64,000 nt of DNA from Virgibacillus_R byunsanensis (lineage in GTDB: Bacteria; Bacillota; Bacilli; Bacillales; Amphibacillaceae): assembly GCF_042675965.1 (NCBI RefSeq), contig NZ_JBHTKJ010000013.1, positions 43,192 to 107,191 of the forward strand, read 5' to 3'. Numbering within the stretch: the first letter of the stretch is position 1; each line of letters opens with the position of its first letter. Under the pieces are notes generated by a model. That model saw only the letters and a program-made list of their open reading frames with translations. It searched no databases and was not told the origin of the DNA. Below, in pieces: positions 62,032-64,000 of the stretch. A program made the translations under genes and the position numbers.

Positions 62032-63300
62032 ATGTCATACGATGTAATTGTTATTGGTGGAGGACCTTCTGGGTTAATGGCCTCAATTGCTGCAGCTGAA
62101 AATGGTGCAAAAGCGATGCTCATTGAAAAAGGAAATAAATTAGGAAGAAAACTTGCCATTTCTGGTGGCGGAAGATGTAATGTCACAAACCGACTTCCTC
62201 AAGATGAAGTTATTAAACATATACCCGGCAATGGGAAGTTTCTATATAGTGCATTTTCTATATTTAATAATTATGATATTATCGATTATTTTGAAGGAAT
62301 GGGAGTGGAACTTAAGGAAGAAGATCACGGCAGAATGTTTCCCGTATCAAATTCAGCTAAAACGGTAGTGAATGCATTAATCAATAAGCTGCATGAACTA
62401 GAAGTTGATGTTCGAATGAACACTCCTGTGAAAGCTGTCCACTATGAGGATTCCGAGCATACCGTTATTTTAGACGACAATACAAAGATACAAACAAAAT
62501 CACTTGTAATAGCTGTAGGAGGAAAAGCAGTTCCACATACAGGTTCAACGGGAGATGGGTATGCATGGGCAAAGAAAGCTGGACATACTATTACAGACCT
62601 ATACCCTACTGAAGTTGCTCTCACTTCAACTGAAAGCTTCATTAAAGATAAAAGCCTCCAGGGCTTATCATTGCGTAATGTAGCCTTAACGGTATTAAAT
62701 AAGAAGAACAAACCAATTATCACTCATCAAATGGACATGCTTTTTACACACTTTGGCATATCAGGTCCTGCAGTACTAAGGTGCTCTCAATTCGTTGTAA
62801 AAGAGTTGAGAAAAGGACAAAATTCCGTTCCTATGGTTATTGATGCATTACCTGAGGAAAAGGAAGATCAGATAATAAATAAAATACTACACTCCATTGA
62901 ACAAAATCCCAAAAAATTATTTAAAAATTTATTAAAGGGTATTGTTTCCGATCGTTTTTTAACTTATATTTTAAAAATCAATAATGTTTATGACGATCAA
63001 AAGGCTGCCAACGTATCTAAAGAGGCCGTTCGTTCAATTGTTCAAAGCATTAAAAATTTCACCTTTGATGTACATGGTTCTTTATCGTTAGACAAAGCCT
63101 TTGTAACTGGTGGTGGAGTATCCATAAAGGAAGTTGTTCCAAATACAATGCAATCTAAAATAATGCATGGTTTGTACTTTTGTGGGGAAATCCTGGACAT
63201 ACATGGTTACACTGGAGGTTACAATATTACATCCGCGTTAGTGACAGGTCGTTTAGCTGGTATGAATGCAGCCACTGAAGCCTCATATTCAAACTGGTAG
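62032..63300 (+). CDS. ytfP: FAD-dependent NAD(P) oxidoreductase YtfP (HI0933 family)
   Basis: A 422-residue flavoprotein of the HI0933/BaiN type: FAD-binding YDVIVIGGGPSGLMASIAAA, LGRKLAISGGGRCNVTN, LVIAVGGKAVPHTGSTGDGY and C-terminal GLYFCGEILDIHGYTGGYN. Substrate unknown. The start is put at ATG 62032 nine bases behind aaagga; the ATG at 62023 abuts the RBS. Confidence 0.93.
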   Translation: MSYDVIVIGGGPSGLMASIAAAENGAKAMLIEKGNKLGRKLAISGGGRCNVTNRLPQDEVIKHIPGNGKFLYSAFSIFNNYDIIDYFEGMGVELKEEDHGRMFPVSNSAKTVVNALINKLHELEVDVRMNTPVKAVHYEDSEHTVILDDNTKIQTKSLVIAVGGKAVPHTGSTGDGYAWAKKAGHTITDLYPTEVALTSTESFIKDKSLQGLSLRNVALTVLNKKNKPIITHQMDMLFTHFGISGPAVLRCSQFVVKELRKGQNSVPMVIDALPEEKEDQIINKILHSIEQNPKKLFKNLLKGIVSDRFLTYILKINNVYDDQKAANVSKEAVRSIVQSIKNFTFDVHGSLSLDKAFVTGGGVSIKEVVPNTMQSKIMHGLYFCGEILDIHGYTGGYNITSALVTGRLAGMNAATEASYSNW

Positions 63301-63379
63301 TTGATTCCTAGCATTATTTTTATTCCATGTGTCATCCTAATAAATGCATGGGGGAAATAACTTAAAAGGGTGGATTATC

Positions 63380-63571
63380 ATGCAAAGAAATAACAACATG
63401 TGGATACCTTTAATTGCTTCTGTAGGTCTTGGAGCAGCAACGTATTATACCATGACAAAAAATAATCAATCATTTGGCCAAACAATGCAAAAAATGGTTC
63501 CGTTTGTTACTCAAATGGGTGGTAACGGTAATCAACAACAGCAACAACTGGGGCAAAATGGATTAAGCTAG
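63380..63571 (+). CDS. Small Gln/Asn-rich membrane protein
   Basis: A 63-residue protein (start ATG 63380 behind aaaagggtgg). One hydrophobic segment MWIPLIASVGLGAATYYTM is followed by a Gln/Asn/Gly-rich tail. No known domain. Similar small proteins are common in bacilli, often stress- or sporulation-associated, but I do not know this one's function. Confidence 0.7.
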   Translation: MQRNNNMWIPLIASVGLGAATYYTMTKNNQSFGQTMQKMVPFVTQMGGNGNQQQQQLGQNGLS

Positions 63572-63583
63572 CTGAAAAGATAA

Positions 63584-63791
63584 AGTACAAAAGCGTAAGC
63601 GCCCGTTTAGCGACGTATGGGCTGGACTTATCCGCATGAGATAAAGGAAACACGAAGAGCGGAAGCGATTCGATGTTGACTTATCGTAAGGAGGATAAGG
63701 AAGCCCACTAGTCGTTGGGCGCTGGAGCTGGACGCGGCTTACACAGCCAATAAATTATCCACAGGATCACAATTTTATAATTTCCTAAGCA
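63584..63791 (+). repeat. Mosaic structured intergenic repeat, copy 9
   Basis: Same short form as copy 7: agtacaaaagcgtaagcgcccgt, stems agcgccc/gggcgct, agcgac/gtcgtt (one wobble) and tgggct/agccca, hairpin ttatccgcatgagataa, cgatgttgacttatcg, gctggacgcggcttacacag, ttataatttcctaagc. The 13-bp sequence aagtacaaaagcg occurs at both ends (63583-63595, 63791-63803). It lies in the 330-bp gap before the 5S gene. Confidence 0.9.
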
Positions 63792-63792
63792 A

Positions 63793-63831
63793 GTACAAAA
63801 GCGTGTTATCTAATGGAACACGCTTTTGTAC
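63793..63831. terminator. Hairpin after repeat copy 9
   Basis: Perfect 15-bp inverted repeat gtacaaaagcgtgtt / aacacgcttttgtac with 9-nt loop. Its first arm repeats the beginning of the copy-9 element. Confidence 0.6.
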
Positions 63832-63858
63832 ACTTTGCATTATGTTTTCTAAATACAC

Positions 63859-63898
63859 AAAAAAGCTAAGGCGCAATATATGCGTCTTAGCTTTTTTT
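63859..63898 (-). terminator. Terminator of the rRNA operon
   Basis: aaaaaagctaag..gcgca / tgcg..cttagcttttttt; stem followed by t-run on the minus strand, directly after 5S. Confidence 0.85.
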
Positions 63899-63901
63899 AT
63901 T

Positions 63902-64000
63902 GCCTGGCGGCGTCCTACTCTTGCAGGGGCAATGCCCCAACTACCATCAGCGCTGGAGAGCTTAACTTCTGTGTTCGGTATGGGAACAGGTGTGTCCTCT
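63902..64000 (-). rRNA. rrf: 5S ribosomal RNA, partial (3' part)
   Basis: The reverse complement reads as the Bacillaceae 5S 3' part, including tacc(g)aacacagaag, gctgatggtagttgggg and gcaagagtaggacgccgcc. The 5' end and the rest of the operon lie beyond the window, so transcription runs leftwards into the window. Confidence 0.93.

Noticed and set aside
6433..63791. Could the dispersed repeats be a CRISPR array?
   Set aside because: Copies are 120-540 bp, irregularly spaced over tens of kb, and separated by genes; no regular spacers or cas genes.
6433..63791. Could the repeats be insertion sequences or group II introns?
   Set aside because: No transposase, reverse transcriptase or intron-like domain-V sequence is seen; copies are too short. 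A non-autonomous derivative remains possible and is discussed in the findings.

Overview
The window is a stretch of chromosome from a low-GC, spore-forming member of the Bacillaceae. The evidence is an alpha/beta-type SASP gene, the sporulation protein YtfJ, CcpA, RefZ, EzrA, SftA and a T-box tyrS. Gene order closely follows the Bacillus subtilis yt* region: ytkL, ytkK, moaB-ackA-ytxK-tpx-ytfJ-ytfI, nadK2, ytcJ, sspA, thiI-nifZ, ezrA, refZ, msrC(ytsP)-dgcP(ytrP), rpsD, tyrS, acuABC, ccpA-motPS, aroA, ytxGH, murC, sftA, ytpRQP, ytoQ, ytzB, ytnP, trmB, ytzH, ytmP, ytlPQR, ytzE, rsuA, murJ(ytgP), ytfP. MotPS and the overall gene content suggest a halotolerant or alkalitolerant genus near Virgibacillus/Oceanobacillus. 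That genus guess comes from recall, not from a search.

Layout. 1-5.3 kb: end of a repeat-containing protein gene, ytkL, and a five-gene minus-strand envelope operon (DUF4178, PspA, DUF4247 lipoprotein, DUF350, membrane polyamine aminopropyltransferase) preceded by a sigma-W-like promoter. 5.3-18.6 kb: M24 peptidase, alanine dehydrogenase, ytkK, a universal stress protein, moaB/ackA/ytxK/tpx, sporulation genes, NAD kinase, an amidohydrolase and SASP. 18.7-29.3 kb: tRNA thiolation and sulfur transfer, division and chromosome regulators, c-di-GMP synthesis, rpsD with its leader and tyrS with a T-box. 29.3-42.5 kb: class A PBP, acuABC, Na+ stator and ccpA, DAHP synthase, a large FtsA-like protein and ytxGH. 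42.9-63.6 kb: murC, nicotinate phosphoribosyltransferase, the sftA-ytpRQP block, peptidases, trmB, the ytlPQR operon, rsuA, murJ and ytfP. The right edge holds the 3' end of a 5S rRNA on the minus strand, so an rRNA operon runs in from outside the window.

The most unusual signal is not protein-coding. Nine copies of a GC-rich, mosaic, structured repeat lie in the intergenic gaps (near 6.5, 13.2, 16.3, 37.9, 42.8, 49.8, 54.3, 54.5 and 63.7 kb). Most share a 5' start (agaacaaaagc) and a 3' tail (ttataatttcctaagca), but they carry different interchangeable inner modules. Several stems change by compensatory base pairs between copies, which argues for selection on a folded RNA or DNA. The copies sit at gene 3' ends, usually with the tail next to the terminator of a minus-strand gene. 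I do not recognise the family by name. Other points of interest are the PspA/polyamine operon, a thiol peroxidase with no resolving cysteine, an FtsA-like ATPase with an apparent tandem beta-grasp-like tail, an uncharacterised membrane protein coupled to ezrA, and acuABC without acsA next to it.
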